64,000 nucleotides of DNA. It comes from Cyathus striatus. Its lineage: Eukaryota; Basidiomycota; Agaricomycetes; Agaricales; Nidulariaceae. The notes below the pieces were generated by a model. It made no database searches and was not told where the DNA came from. It worked only from the letters and a program-made list of their open reading frames with translations. Below are positions 23,317 through 36,059 of the stretch, piece by piece. Where the stretch lies: positions 3,720,001 to 3,784,000 of the forward strand of contig JAOVFP010000003.1 in the NCBI GenBank assembly GCA_025738555.1, given 5' to 3'. A program made the position numbers and the translations under genes. How positions within the stretch are numbered: the first letter of the stretch is position 1; the number at the start of each line of letters is the position of its first letter.

Positions 23317-24888
23317 ATGGGATCCCTTGAACCACTCACCCCCCTCCCGCGCCCACAACGCATACTTGTAATAGGGGGTGGACCAGCTGGACTAGTTACA
23401 CTCCGTAACCTCATCGAGCACGGAGAATTCTCGCATGTCGAGCTGGTAGAGAGGAGGGACGATGACGGTGGAGTGTGGTACGTCCTTTCCTTTCCCCCTT
23501 CTCCTTTCATCACTCCACTCACGCATTTCAATATACAGGTACCTCGACGACCCCACCAAAGAAACAACGACCCCACGCTGGCCCTCCCCTGCCTATCCAA
23601 ACCTAATAGGAAACGTTCTCCCCACCTTCCTCTCCTTCTCCTCTTACCCACCGTTCCCCACTCCCCCGAATTCCCCCAACCAGCCCTTCCCAACGCTTCA
23701 AGAGACACATGAATACCTCCGCACCTTTTCGGCACCGTTCGTAGCTTCAGGAAAGATCAAGCTGAACACGGAGGTTGTAAGAGTCGAAGAGCTTCCCCCG
23801 TCAGAAGGCGGAGATACTGGGGGGTGGAAAGTCGTTTTACGTGACTGCAGTCATAGCAAGCAGGGAGAAGAGAGGGAAGAGCATTAGGATGCTGTGGTTG
23901 TTGCTGTGGGATGGTACGATAATCCCGTCTGGCCATCCACACCTGGGCTCGATATACTCCGTGACAAGGGCATAGCCAAACATGCGAAAGAGTGGCGCGG
24001 GGCGAAGGGGTACGAGGGGAAGGTATGTCTCTTCCTTTTCCTTCCTCTTGCTTCGTGACGAAGCAAACTAACCATTTCAAACAGAAAATCCTAATAATAG
24101 GAAACGCAAACTCCTCAAACGACATAGCAGCAGACCTAGCCCCCGTAGCCCACGCACCAATATACCAATCCCAACGACGCGAGCCATGGTTCCTATTCAA
24201 ATCCCTCCCGGACGCGCGTATACATAAAGTATCCCCCGTAGCACGATATGAATATACATCCTCCGGACACGTATCTGCGTATCTTGAAGACAGTAGAGTG
24301 TTAGAGGGGGTGGATTATGTGTTGGTAGGAACGGGATACCGTCCCTGTCCGAAATTTATCTATCTCCTTCCTCGCCCTTCTTCCCCTTCAACGGAACTAG
24401 TCCCACTAATACCAATCCCCGCACCCTCCCCGGCCCGCATCCCAAACCTCCACCGCCTAATCCTCCACGCGCATAACCCAACACTATCCTTCATAGGCGC
24501 AGCACACTCTTACACGCCCTTCATAACAGCAGATCTTATCTCCACATGGCTCGCATTCGCCTGGTCATACCCTGAACTTTCTTTGTATCCCCCTTCCATA
24601 GAGCAACGCCTCGTATTCGAACAAGAACGATTGAAGAAGATGGAAGAGAGAAGGAAGGGGGCGGGAGGGAATCCGAGTTCGTTGGTTGTGTTTAGTATTC
24701 TTGGCGAGGATGAGGATGAGTATATCCGGGCGTTGAGGAGGGAGGTTGTGGGTGTTGATCGGGAGCTTGATGGGGTTTTGCCGAGTTGGAGTGAAGAGAT
24801 GGTGAAGGAAAGGGTGGGGATGTATGGGTTGAAGGAAGGAGCTTTGTGGTGGGCTAAAAGTCGGGAAGAGGGGGTACAGGTGAAGTAG
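23317..24888 (+). pseudogene. Flavin-dependent monooxygenase (FMO-like) with one nonsense codon
   Basis: Three exons, 23317-23477, 23539-24022 and 24085-24888, would encode about 482 residues. The FAD Rossmann motif VIGGGPAG is near residue 20. The NLPT-type segment is GNVLPTFLSF, and the NADPH motif GNANSSND opens exon 3 (about 221-228). Family knowledge: such FMO/thiol-oxidase-like enzymes hydroxylate or oxygenate N, S or carbonyl groups using NADPH and O2. TAG at 23885-23887 interrupts exon 2 where the paralogue at 61904-63414 has Trp (ERWDAVV versus EH-stop-DAVV). Everything downstream is open and conserved, so the loss is recent or is read through. Transcript evidence would decide. Confidence 0.8.
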
Positions 24889-24924
24889 GTAACTGGAATG
24901 TATAAGGTTGTGTGTACGATATTA

Positions 24925-25126
24925 TTGTACTTTCTAAACGATAACATTCCGTGAGACCTCAATATCTATCGTCCCATTGCAAGTCTAGCCCGTGCCAACT
25001 CCTCCTTCCCCCCTCCCCTAAAGCGCTCCCACCGATTCTTCGAATTTCCAATCGGAATATTCTCCTCCCTCGAAAGGAGGGGTCAAGAAGCCTATTCTAT
25101 CGTATCCACTGTCGCTCACTCTCTCC
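24925..25126 (-). pseudogene. Third partial copy of the SDR 3' end
   Basis: On the minus strand this repeats the final SDR exon (GEYSDW / ENIPIGNSK in alternative frames, then KEELARARLA) and its 3' flank with CACGGAATGTTATCG. It directly follows the end of the larger inverted SDR copy, so the terminal exon is present in tandem. It cannot encode an enzyme. Confidence 0.75.
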
Positions 25127-26103
25127 TCACCTCCTCGCAAGTCTAGCCTTTGCCAACTCTTCTTTCTCCCCTTCCCCAAAGCGCTCCCACCAATTCTTCG
25201 AATTTCCAATTGGTATGTCCTCCTCCCCTGACAGGAGGGGGGGCATAACCTGCCGAACAAACTCGTCCAGGGTCATCCAGTACTTCGACAGCTTCTCCGT
25301 CGTTCCATAAACTGTTTATCATATGTATTAGTACGGGAAAATGAGGAAGGGAGAAGAGCGTACGATCATGCAACTCCGATTCGACCAGCCTATCCAATTA
25401 ATCAATTAACACACATTGAAAACCAACAAAAGGAGGGCATACGGCGGATACACCTCCACCACCCTCACTCTACTCCCGCTCGCACGAAGCATCGCGCGGA
25501 GGGACACTGTGAAACTGTGCAACACTGCTTTTGTAGCGCAGTAATTTGGTACAGTCGGCAGCGGGATGAGGGAGAGGCCTGATGTGATCATGATTACGGT
25601 GCTTTCTTTCCCTTCAGCCTGTTGTGGATCGAGTTAGCGAAGAGGGAGGGGAGAAAGGGAAAGGACGCACGGAACGTTTTTGGAAGTGCGGTAAGATACA
25701 TGTGAGCATCGTTAGAACTGAAGTATAGTTCACTGTCAATTCCTGTATTACATCTACGCGATCATCAGTATTTGGTCAAGCAGGGCGAAATGGCGCACGT
25801 ACTCTCCATCTTAACACTCTCCGGCTTCGAGAAATCAAACTGGTGCTGTATCCCCGCATTGAAAATCACCGTGTCCAACTGTACACCTCGTCAACATCCA
25901 CCCACCCTCAAAACCATCTCAACGACCCACCTCAGGATATGCATCCAGAATACCCTCAGCTTTCCTATTCAGCCCTTCCAAATTACCCAAATCCAACCGA
26001 TGCGTCTCGAGCCCCTTCTCCTGAAGCTCTGCGAGTCGCTCAACACGCCGACCGGATGCGATGACTTGGGGCTTGTGTGGGAGTGCAGAGAGGGCTACTC
26101 GAC
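25127..26103 (-). pseudogene. Inverted, 5'-truncated SDR paralogue
   Basis: Exon order and splice sites mirror the intact SDR. Recognisable pieces include VIASGRRVERLAELQEKG, IMITSGLSLIPLPTVPNY followed by CATK, LVESELHD and, after splicing, TLDEFVRQVMPPLLSGEED. It ends with TGA at 25127-25129. Homology starts at about 26103 within RALALAL, so the cofactor-binding TGxxxGIG segment and the start codon are missing. It is therefore a dead copy despite good downstream frames. Confidence 0.8.
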
Positions 26104-27968
<1,865 letters not shown>

Positions 27969-28239
27969 AGGCGTTGGGATGGGGTGGTAGATTGTTGTTT
28001 AGCACGGATATGATATTATGTTGTTAGACGCACGATTAGAATGATATGATTACAATGCGTTACCGACAAGGATTTAAGGATGAGAAAGACTACTGACTAT
28101 TCTATGCAGACATTCTTCAGGCTAGATCTACTCTACTGGTGTGGCTTGGTATGGCTGGCTGTAGACAAGCCGGTACCAAAGCGGTCGTAGGACATGGACA
28201 TCCATCGATGGAACAGTGATTCGGACGTAATTGTGTTGT

Positions 28240-28468
28240 ATTTCGGGGCTCCGGTTTACTTATGGGTGATTGTGGGTCCACATTGATAGCGAGTCGGGAC
28301 TCGGAGCGAAGTATGAGCCGCACTTGCGTGGCTGGATGGCACTGAGCGTCGGGGTTGGAATTCGAACTTCGAACTTCGAAAGTTCGAAGGCCCCTGAGAC
28401 TGAACTCCCAGGATCCTATCAATGAACCGATCCCATTCCAGTGCCTTTTGGACCACTTACCTCCAACG
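28240..28468 (+). promoter_or_regulatory. Upstream region of A1, shared with A2
   Basis: The stretch GAGCCGCACTTGCGTGG, then a GGGGTTGGAATTCGAACTTC-type run of TTCGAA words (about 28348-28390), then CCCCTGA, is repeated with the same order before A2 (about 29708-29790). Duplication of the genes therefore included their upstream regions. The TTCGAA run is self-complementary and resembles, but does not match, heat-shock-element spacing. Confidence 0.45.
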
Positions 28469-29296
28469 ATGTCCACAGCACTACGGACGTTGTCGCGGTC
28501 ACACAACATGTTGAGCTCGTATACGCGTGCTCTACCCTCCTCTTTCACCGGTCCTCACTTCTATCGAATACCAATAACCCAGCTAGCCGCTCTCTCATCT
28601 ACTTCACGAAAACACAATAACGACGAACAACCTTCTCCACATACGCCACAACTTCGCAGCAAGATCCTATACATGCCCATGCACATGGTGCGCCTATGCC
28701 TCATATATATCGCGCTCGGTACATGCAGCGGCCTCCTCCTCAACACCCTAATCGATAAACTTGCACGTAGTGAATGGGTCAAAGAGTACTTAAACGAATG
28801 GGTCAAACTGTACTCAAACCTGATTTCCGCCAAACTCACTCTGCGGAGGTTTATCCTTGACGAGCAACCCGACGACTACACCGTCGCAGAAATGAGCAGG
28901 TTCTTCGAAGCCATACATGAGTTCCTCAACGTGATTACGGGAAAGATGAAATATGATACAGACCCTACCTGGGAGCAGCTCCAGAAGAACTGGGTGAGGG
29001 CGGGGAAGGTCATTGTGAACAGCTTGGTGGGTATGGGTACTATGCAGGCCTTGGCATTGTCGGAGGAGGAGGTGAATGCGTTGGAGAGCAGGATGAGGGC
29101 GAAGGTGCTTATTATGTGTGAGATAGAGAGGTTGTATGTGGAATTCGGGTCACTGCCGCATGGTGATCCAACGCCTGAGGCGCGGAGGGCTGCAAAGATA
29201 CTAACACAGTTTTTATCTAAGATAGTGGAGGTTACGAATTTTAATATCGATAAGGAGGAGGAGGAGGAGGAGGAGGCGCCAGGTTGGATGATGTAA
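28469..29296 (+). CDS. Family A protein A1 (unknown function, probable mitochondrial membrane protein)
   Basis: A single exon of 275 aa; the ATG chosen (MSTALRTLSR) matches the start of A2, although an in-frame ATG exists 38 codons upstream. The first 45 residues are rich in Ser/Arg/Thr and have no acidic residues (RTLSRSHNMLSSYTRALPSS), as in mitochondrial presequences. A membrane segment around residues 75-95 (VRLCLIYIALGTCSGLLL) follows. The rest is helical and acidic: FFEAIHEFLNVITGK, DPTWEQLQKNW, ALALSEEEV, ending in a poly-Glu tract and GWMM. It shares about two thirds of its C-terminal half with A2 and also N-terminal motifs with the B genes at 54-61 kb. No known domain is recognised. 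Confidence 0.8.
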   Translation: MSTALRTLSRSHNMLSSYTRALPSSFTGPHFYRIPITQLAALSSTSRKHNNDEQPSPHTPQLRSKILYMPMHMVRLCLIYIALGTCSGLLLNTLIDKLARSEWVKEYLNEWVKLYSNLISAKLTLRRFILDEQPDDYTVAEMSRFFEAIHEFLNVITGKMKYDTDPTWEQLQKNWVRAGKVIVNSLVGMGTMQALALSEEEVNALESRMRAKVLIMCEIERLYVEFGSLPHGDPTPEARRAAKILTQFLSKIVEVTNFNIDKEEEEEEEAPGWMM

Positions 29297-29806
29297 TTTA
29301 GCAGAAGGTGTGGGAGAGGTACAGATTGCATTCTCATCCGTTGCTTGTCCTCTGCTTTACCCACTTGTAGTCTTTAACACGCGGAATCAGGCCTTCAAAT
29401 CGTTCGCTTGAATAGCCTGCAGTGGCTAAGTATAATAGCTGGCGCCTGAAGTTGATCTACAATCATTAATAGCACGAGAAAACCCTATGTATACTGTATA
29501 TACATAACTTTGATTACGATCAACATCGTGAATGTACAGCAGTAGTACAACAACAGTGAAAACTTCACAGCAGCCGTCTATCTTTCGGTTATCGAAGCTC
29601 AAATCCAGTACGTTCCCTCAGTCAATAGAGATGTGATCCAAAGAATTTCGGGGCTTCTTGCTTATGGGTGATATGACTTGATAGTGTCGGGAGTCGGAGC
29701 GGAGTGTGAGCCGCACTTGCGTGGTTGGGTGGCAAGCTTCGGGGTTGGAATTCGAACTTCGAACTTCGATGGCCCCTGAAGCTGAACTTGGGACGAACCT
29801 TCAACG

Positions 29807-30628
29807 ATGTCCACAGCACTTCGGGGGTTGTCGCGGTCGCACACTATGTTGAGCTTTTATGCGCGTGCTCTCCCTACCTCTTTCACCCGCCCTTCGAGTC
29901 CGTTCTATCGAACACAAATAACCCAGCTAGCCGCTCTCTCATCTTCACGAAAATACAAGAACCACGAACAACATTCTACAGGTAGACCACCATCATTACC
30001 ACCACTACCACCACCACCTGGAAACACGTTCTCATACATGGACACACTGCGCCTGTTCCTTAGACACTTCGTAATCACTGCATGCGGCACTATCTTCGTC
30101 ATCGTCTTTAGTGGATTCCTTCTCGATAGAGCGCTCAAACAGTCCTTAAAATCGGAGCACCAGCTCAGCCTGAAGAAGTCTATCCTTGACGAGCAACCCA
30201 ACGACCACACCCTCACAGAAATGAGCAAGTTCTTCGAAGCCATTCATGAGTTCCTCAACAAGATTGCCGGAAAGAAGAAATATGACACTGATCCTACCTG
30301 GGAACAGCTCCAGAAGAACTGGACGAGGACAGGGAAGGCCATTGTGAATAGCTTGGTGGATATGGATACTATGCAGGCGTTGGCATTGTCGGAGGAGGAG
30401 GTGGATGCATTGGAGAGCAGGATGAGGGCGAAGGTCATTATTATGCGTGAGAGTGAGAGGTTGGTTGCGGAGCTCCAGTCGGTGGAGAAGGAGGGGGGTG
30501 TGAATGTGCGGAAGTTTGCAAAGATATTAACAGAGTTTTTATCTAAGGTAGTGGAGGCTACAAATTTTGATGTCGATGAGGAGGAGGAGGAGGAGGAGGA
30601 GGAGGAGGTGCCAACTTGGATGATGTAA
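29807..30628 (+). CDS. Family A protein A2, tandem copy of A1
   Basis: A single exon of 273 aa, 511 bp after A1 and in the same direction. It has the same plan: presequence-like MSTALRGLSRSHTMLSFYAR, a Pro-rich linker (PPSLPPLPPPPGN), a membrane segment (VITACGTIFVIVFSGFLL, about 90-108), then the conserved core FFEAIHEFLNKIAGKKKYD, DPTWEQLQKNW and ALALSEEEVDALESRMRAK, a longer poly-Glu run and PTWMM. The linker and membrane part differ strongly from A1 while the core is nearly the same. That is uneven divergence: the part before the core changes fast. The function is unknown. Confidence 0.8.
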   Translation: MSTALRGLSRSHTMLSFYARALPTSFTRPSSPFYRTQITQLAALSSSRKYKNHEQHSTGRPPSLPPLPPPPGNTFSYMDTLRLFLRHFVITACGTIFVIVFSGFLLDRALKQSLKSEHQLSLKKSILDEQPNDHTLTEMSKFFEAIHEFLNKIAGKKKYDTDPTWEQLQKNWTRTGKAIVNSLVDMDTMQALALSEEEVDALESRMRAKVIIMRESERLVAELQSVEKEGGVNVRKFAKILTEFLSKVVEATNFDVDEEEEEEEEEEVPTWMM

Positions 30629-30774
30629 TTCAGTAGAACGTGTCAGAGAGGTGGATTACATTCTCATTCGTTGTTTTTCCCTGTTTTACTAACTTGTAGT
30701 TTAACACGCGGAATTGGGCCTTCAAATCGTTCGCTTGAATAGCCTGCAGCAGCTAATAGTATAAATTGCTGGCG

Positions 30775-30831
30775 ATAGTGGAGGTTACAAATTTTGATAT
30801 CGATGAGGAGACGCCAACTTTGGAGAGTTAG
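30775..30831 (+). pseudogene. C-terminal relic of a third family A copy
   Basis: IVEVTNFDIDEETPTLES followed by TAG is the family A ending. It is preceded by the same 3' flank (GTTCGCTTGAATAGCCTGCAG) seen after A1 and A2, and followed by sequence resembling the flank after the pseudogene at 45.5 kb. It shows that more copies once stood in tandem here. Confidence 0.65.
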
Positions 30832-31218
30832 ATTCAATAGAATAGAAGTGGACTTTTGGGGAGCTTTGCTCATTCGTTGCTTTATCTTTTGAACACGCGG
30901 AATCAGAATCCATTACTGTTGACATACATGCATAAGTTACAAGCTAGCGAAAGTCCTCACTGTAATATATATTTCCACTCAGGCAGTTCTATATCATCGT
31001 ACCGATGATATTCTGCAAGATATGCTCGGGGCTTGAGATTGGAGTTGAAGCATTTCATGTCGTAGATTTCTTTGGGATAATATAATAGGACGAAGCATAC
31101 ACATGTACTATTCTCTCTGCGTTCGAAATTCCACTCGCTATTATCACCTCCGCTTAAGAAAAAGATATTATTAATATGATACACAACTGCCACTTCTGTA
31201 TCCTCATTGCTTCGGTTA
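30832..31218. other. Region between family A relic and F-box gene
   Basis: A minus-strand frame continues from within the F-box gene end (about 31340 to 30957) with strings such as WNFERRENSTCVCFVLLYYP. It may be an alternative last exon of the F-box gene, or chance. Nothing else is seen. Confidence 0.3.
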
Positions 31219-32021
31219 CTATAATTCAGTATAAATCTCCCGCTCGACTGTAGAGCCATATTCATAGGGCCTATTCCAATGGACCGCCAAACCCTCCCAC
31301 GGAGAAAGCGAGTCATTTGTATCCTTCCTAAAATACACGGCAGAATCCTTGCCCAGCGACAACTTCTTATCGGGCTGCGGTTTTTGTTTAAAGTCATTTA
31401 CAAACACACGCAGCTTCCGAAGAGCAGCAATATGCCCATCATTAAGATGTGCCAGTCTGCGGGCTTCCACATATTCTCGAATTCCATATCCCGTGAAATC
31501 TGTCAAAAGATTGTAATCGAAATCCAACACCTCTAGCTGTGGACATATGATATCTGAGTAACCTTTTCCCAAAGGCGAAAGAGCGGATAATAGGTTGTCA
31601 CTGAAGACGTTAGACTGAGTGACTGGGTAAATAGGCGGTGGTAAAGTTGACCATCTAGTATCATGGTCCACTGTAATAAACTTTAGAGATTTAAGATGTG
31701 GTATGTCATGAAGAATTTGAACCGCGTCTCTGGGTGAAGTTAGCCAAAAGGGTGAATGCAGCCCTAGAGATAGACCATCTCTACTGTCACGTATCATCGT
31801 CATTAAGATTTCTCGGACAAAGCCAAGCATGAAACCAGGGATATATCCCGGAATATCTAAATCAAACTGTTTAATAGAAGGGAGATAGAGGTGTTTCACA
31901 AGGCTTTTGATCTCATTCGATGGGGGTAATGAGAGGTATAGTGTTGTTAATTGCTGAAGCGCAATATCTCCTGTGATGGGTGGCCACGAGTTAGTATCAA
32001 TTCGAGATGGGGTTATAGCTC

Positions 32022-33749
32022 TGTGGAGGGAGTAGTTGGTACACTGGTATAACCCAGTGGTATACTTATAATATGATTTACTTCGTTTCAATTATCATTT
32101 ATATTTAATTGTCTGTTTCTACTTACTCTAACATTCTGTCTACTCACTTCTATTTTCTTACCTTGGTTCTACGACGCGCTGTGCAAACAGTGCATTCGAA
32201 TTTCTGTGTTTCCGTTCTCTGGTGTGGACTTAGAGACGCGACGCGGCTTTGCCAAACATTGGGAAGCCGATGCAAAACAACACGTGACGCGTGTATGCGC
32301 TGTCGCGTCTCGCCTACGCTATAACACGTTCTACCAACTGCTTTCTATATTACACACTGCTTCTACTTTGGTTCTCGTATTCTCTAGGCTTCCGGTTCGT
32401 CTCCTCAAGGCCGGTCAGGACGACGTTCGGACACTCTGGGCATTATGCGCCCCTCGGACAACTCAAGACACTAGGGCTTAGGGTTTAACCCCCTCTCAAG
32501 ACCCCTTTTTCCATCATCCTGCCTCTCGTTTCGTCCTCAAGACCGACGCTTCACACGCAGAGATATGGTGACCGGGTCTTTACCCTCATCGTGCGACACT
32601 CCGATTGGTGGAAGTGACAGGGAGTTGGGTCGAGGCATTGGGATAATTATATTCCGTTCGTTCTTCATTTCAATTTTCTCTCGATCGTTCTTTATTTGTT
32701 TTATCCGTTATCTTCACCCTCTTTTCTTTGATCATCTTTACCTCTAGACTTTTCCTTCGTTACTGCCCCCTCCGAATACTCCGACCACGAGTGTCCGATG
32801 ACAGAGCACCCCGCCCCATCTACGCGTTGTTGAGCCGCAGCCTCGTCCACTGCATGGCTACTTCTGGGGAGAGTAGCCAATTGTCTTCACTGCTCCAACA
32901 TCGTATTTTGTGGTCACGTCAAGCGAGAGTCGCCGTATCGTTCGTTGGTGGCAGGAGCATTCAAGGTGGTATGTCCTTTTTATGTTTTTACAACTACGGT
33001 CTCTTTCATCTAGTATATCTTTCTATTATCATACAATGATTACTCTACCATTCCCTTGTTCCGTCATCTTTCGCTTCCTTCTTCCAATTTCATGTGGTTT
33101 TGTGTATCTTAGCTTTTCTTGGCAATGGTGATGTGAGAGCACGCGTGCGCTATCCCTTCTTCATTGCTGCACATGTATATATCCTGGGTTTTACCTAAGG
33201 AACAATCCACCTCCCTTTTTGACTTTAATTTTGCGTGCGCCATTGAGCCCTCTGAGCTAGAAGGTCTACAGGAAAGGTCAACAACATAACCAGAATCCTA
33301 ATTGCTAAGTTCTTGCTGTCGTCTCTAAGAGCTAACTACTGTATTCTAGGATTATTGTAGTTATATTCTATCAGTCAGGTGTGACGCTCGCCACGTGTCT
33401 ACGAGTTATCTCCACCACAGTGGTGACCACCGCAGGGGGTTTTCATCACTAAACCCTCTGAAAACAAATAGTTAAGTGATTTTATTCGTATATCCTCTTC
33501 TTTTTTACTGACGAGTTATCTCCACCACAGTGGTGACCACCGCAGGGGGTTTTCATCACTAAACCCTCTGAAAACAAATAGTTAAGTGATTTTATTCGTA
33601 TATCCTCTTCTTTTTTACTGATGAGTTATCTCCACCACAGTGGTGACCACCGCAGGGGGTTTTCATCACTAAACCCTCTGAAAACAAATAGTTAAGTGAT
33701 TTTATTCGTATATCCTCTTCTTTTTTACTGACGAGTTATCTCCACCACA
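32022..33749. mobile_element. TG...CA element (solo-LTR-like) in the F-box gene
   Basis: The ends are TGTGG and CCACA, with 4-bp direct repeats GCTC at 32018-32021 and 33750-33753. The insert is 1,728 bp, lacks retroviral-type proteins, and exactly interrupts an otherwise continuous reading frame. TG...CA ends with a short duplication suit an LTR, perhaps a long solo LTR or a non-autonomous retroelement; a DNA element with 5-bp ends is not excluded. It contains TTAGGG-like words near 32470 and a 110-bp tandem repeat at its right end. Confidence 0.7.
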
Positions 33750-33750
33750 G
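33401..33750. repeat. 110-bp tandem repeat, three full copies plus 20 bp
   Basis: Units start at 33401, 33511, 33621 and 33731 (partial), each beginning ACGAGTTATCTCCACCACAG; they are identical except for one C/T in the third copy. Each unit holds the palindrome CACCACAGTGGTG. The array forms the end of the inserted TG...CA element, so its terminal sequence is present four times. Confidence 0.95.
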
Positions 33751-34795
33751 CTCCTGAAAGTTTCAACTTCAATGTCTCCAAAGCAAGACAATGGCGAAGT
33801 ATTGTCAATGTGCGATCAACCGTATTCCCTAGGTACAAGCTTGACTTCGTTTCCAGCTCCAGGTTCAATTCTGTAAGTTGTCTCCAAACATGCTGTTTGT
33901 GTTGTGGGGTAGAAGAAAAGTCTGCAAGATAAACACTGTAGCCACCGATTGTAGCAGATGTGACACGAGAAAGAAGGCCAACAATATTCTCCCACTAAAC
34001 CCACACTTCAGCGTCTCCTGTCCATACAGTGCTTAGATAATTGGTGAGATGAAGCTTCCTTAGTGTTTTCAAGCGTTCTTCCATTAGCCCACTTTTGAGC
34101 AGGTCATCCAGAATATTTGAAGAAAGATAAACATCAAGCTCGTACCAATGTCGATGATGCAGTAGTATAGTGTTGCTAATAAGTGATAAATATAGGTGCC
34201 GTATTTCTGACATAATATCATTATAATTAGTATCGCCCGTTGCGAAGTAAGGGCTTTCATAGAGCGATATTGATAAAGGACATGATCCAGATCGATCCAG
34301 CCATGTCCTGGCAGCAGCTTGATGCTGATCAAGTTTAAGGCACACCATGCCTTCGCGGATTGAAACAAGGTTTGCGGGTGGGTAATATCCTGTATTGAGA
34401 GTCGGAAGAACAATGTGAATTGCTGCCCACAACCGTGGTGTTGAATGAGCAATGCTTCTCCAGGAGCTGCAGATATGTGTCAACAGCAGTGGTGCTTCTG
34501 TAGTACTCATACAAGGATTGTGATCTGCTGGAAGACAAGCAAGAAATATCTCCTCGACGATATCTCGGCTGAGCCTTCGAGCAGGTGATATCAGAGCATG
34601 ATATGGTTCAACGAGGTCAAGTACTTTTGAATGTTTGTCCTGTAGCAAATCAAGTTGTTGTTGAAGCTGGTTGATTTCATTGTCAATGGTGTGAACTTCT
34701 TTAGCTGATTTTTCCAAGAAGTCCTTGATTTTCCTTGTTTCTTCAATTGATGGAACATAGTTAGTACCAATATGATGTTGGAACAATGAATCCAT

Positions 34796-35148
34796 ATTCA
34801 ATATGAGACCTATAAGTTTGAAGAATGTAAGATGGTTCACTCAGACAGGACCAAGATGGGACTCACTGTATGGGCGACAGGCGTCGATAGTAAACAGCTG
34901 CTGTACAGCATTTCCACCACAGTTGTAACCAACTTACTTATTCCCGCGTTATCTGATCTAGTTCACTTCAGACGCCCGCTGTTTAACCGCCGAAAGTTAA
35001 AGTGACTGTTTGACGTTATGTTAAGTATACCGACTTCTGTAAGTAAGAACTTTTAGCACATAAATTCAGTTGAAGTACTGGCTTACCGAGGCTTTCAGTG
35101 GCCCGCCTCTTTTGTTGCTCTTTGGGGGCCCTGGTATTGCTAGTTTGT
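34796..35148. other. F-box upstream region
   Basis: No gene seen. It contains the presumed F-box promoter and leader, and ends at the 8-bp target site TAGTTTGT (35141-35148) of the hAT element. Confidence 0.5.
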
Positions 35149-35344
35149 TAGTGGTGTTGCGGTCCGGTCCCATCCGGTTCAGACACTGATTCTCCTGAAC
35201 CTCGAACCTAACCTCAGGTTCGGTGTCATTCAAGGTAATAGATACCTTAGGTATTCGGCAGGAAGTGACTTTATTCGTACCTAGCACCTGGGGGTCGAGG
35301 GATACTGATCGTATGTATTCCTGCAAACTCCTATGATATGGGAT

Positions 35345-35560
35345 GTACAGTAAAGACTGTAAATGGGTGATGAACTGTGGGGCTTTGCTAGGTTTGCTTA
35401 GAACTTGGCCCATGACTGGTGTGGTACAGCAAAGGCTGTAAATAAGAGATGAACTGTGGGAGTTTCTAGAGTATACAGCTAAAGCTGTATATGGTAACAA
35501 CAACTGCTAGAAACACTAGGAAAGCTTGTATGTACAGCGAAGGCTGTATATAAAGATTGG
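35345..35560. repeat. Repeated TACAG..CTGTA palindromes
   Basis: Four copies of a short palindrome (TACAGTAAAGACTGTA, TACAGCAAAGGCTGTA, TACAGCTAAAGCTGTA, TACAGCGAAGGCTGTA), each followed by an AT-rich word and several by GATGAACTGTGG. They lie in the left part of the hAT element and are candidates for transposase-binding subterminal repeats. Confidence 0.7.
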
Positions 35561-35859
35561 TGCTGTGGTGAAGGTCGAAACGAAGTTGAGGGCCTTGGTT
35601 GTTTCTGACTGTAGCTTGGTGGCTGCAGCGCATAAACTAATATGTGCTGTTACTGAATAGATATGATAAAAAGTGACATTGAGATTCGATACATTGAGTT
35701 GAGCTGCGTTACGTTGAGTTGAGTTGAGTTGAGTTACTTTGATATTACTGTGAATTTATTTATACGGTGAGTTGTGCTGCGTCATTTATGTTAATAATAG
35801 AACTGAAGAAAAGCACAATAGATTCTGTATCTAATGTGTAAGAATAACTACTGGGGATG

Positions 35860-35970
35860 GACTGGTGAGTAAGATCCTAGCTAGTGACAGGCTATTTGGT
35901 AATGGATAAAACTCTGGTGAGTAGAATCCTAGCTGTCAGGCTGTGGTAAAATGGATAAAACTACTGTCTA
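35860..35970. repeat. Imperfect direct repeat of about 50 bp
   Basis: Two copies of GGTGAGTA..ATCCTAGCT, a CAGGCT word and GGATAAAACT follow each other inside the hAT element. No coding sense. Confidence 0.6.
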
Positions 35971-36059
35971 AGGCTCAATTCCTCTCTCCTTTTATGCTCT
36001 TTCCCTCCTACTGCTGACTAATCCTATCCAAAACCAATCCTGCATTGTCCTTCAAATTT

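Larger units (their letters stand above)
31219..34795 (-). pseudogene. F-box/LRR-like gene interrupted by an inserted element
   Basis: The N-terminal part (34795-33750) has a coiled coil (EINQLQQQLDLLQDKHSK), then the basidiomycete F-box pattern SRDIVEEIFLACLP, EAPLLLTHICSSWR and STPRLWAAIHI. The C-terminal part (32021-31219) is leucine-rich (LHDIPHLKSLKFI, CPQLEVLDFDYN). Removing the element at 32022-33749 plus one 4-bp duplication joins them in frame: LETLKLKLSGA runs directly into ITPSRIDTNSW. A TAG at 33995-33997 (after AEVWV) is an extra nonsense change. Family knowledge: such proteins link SCF ubiquitin ligase to substrates; they are abundant and fast-evolving in agaricomycetes. This copy is inactive unless the insert is spliced and the stop is read through. 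Confidence 0.8.

Noticed and set aside
25143..25397. Open minus-strand frame reading through the SDR intron
   Set aside because: The spliced frame gives the conserved SDR C-terminus; the unspliced frame is a chance opening through the intron and out of phase.
32460..32490. TTAGGG-like words suggesting a telomere
   Set aside because: Only two or three imperfect copies inside an inserted element; not a telomere or a clear interstitial array.
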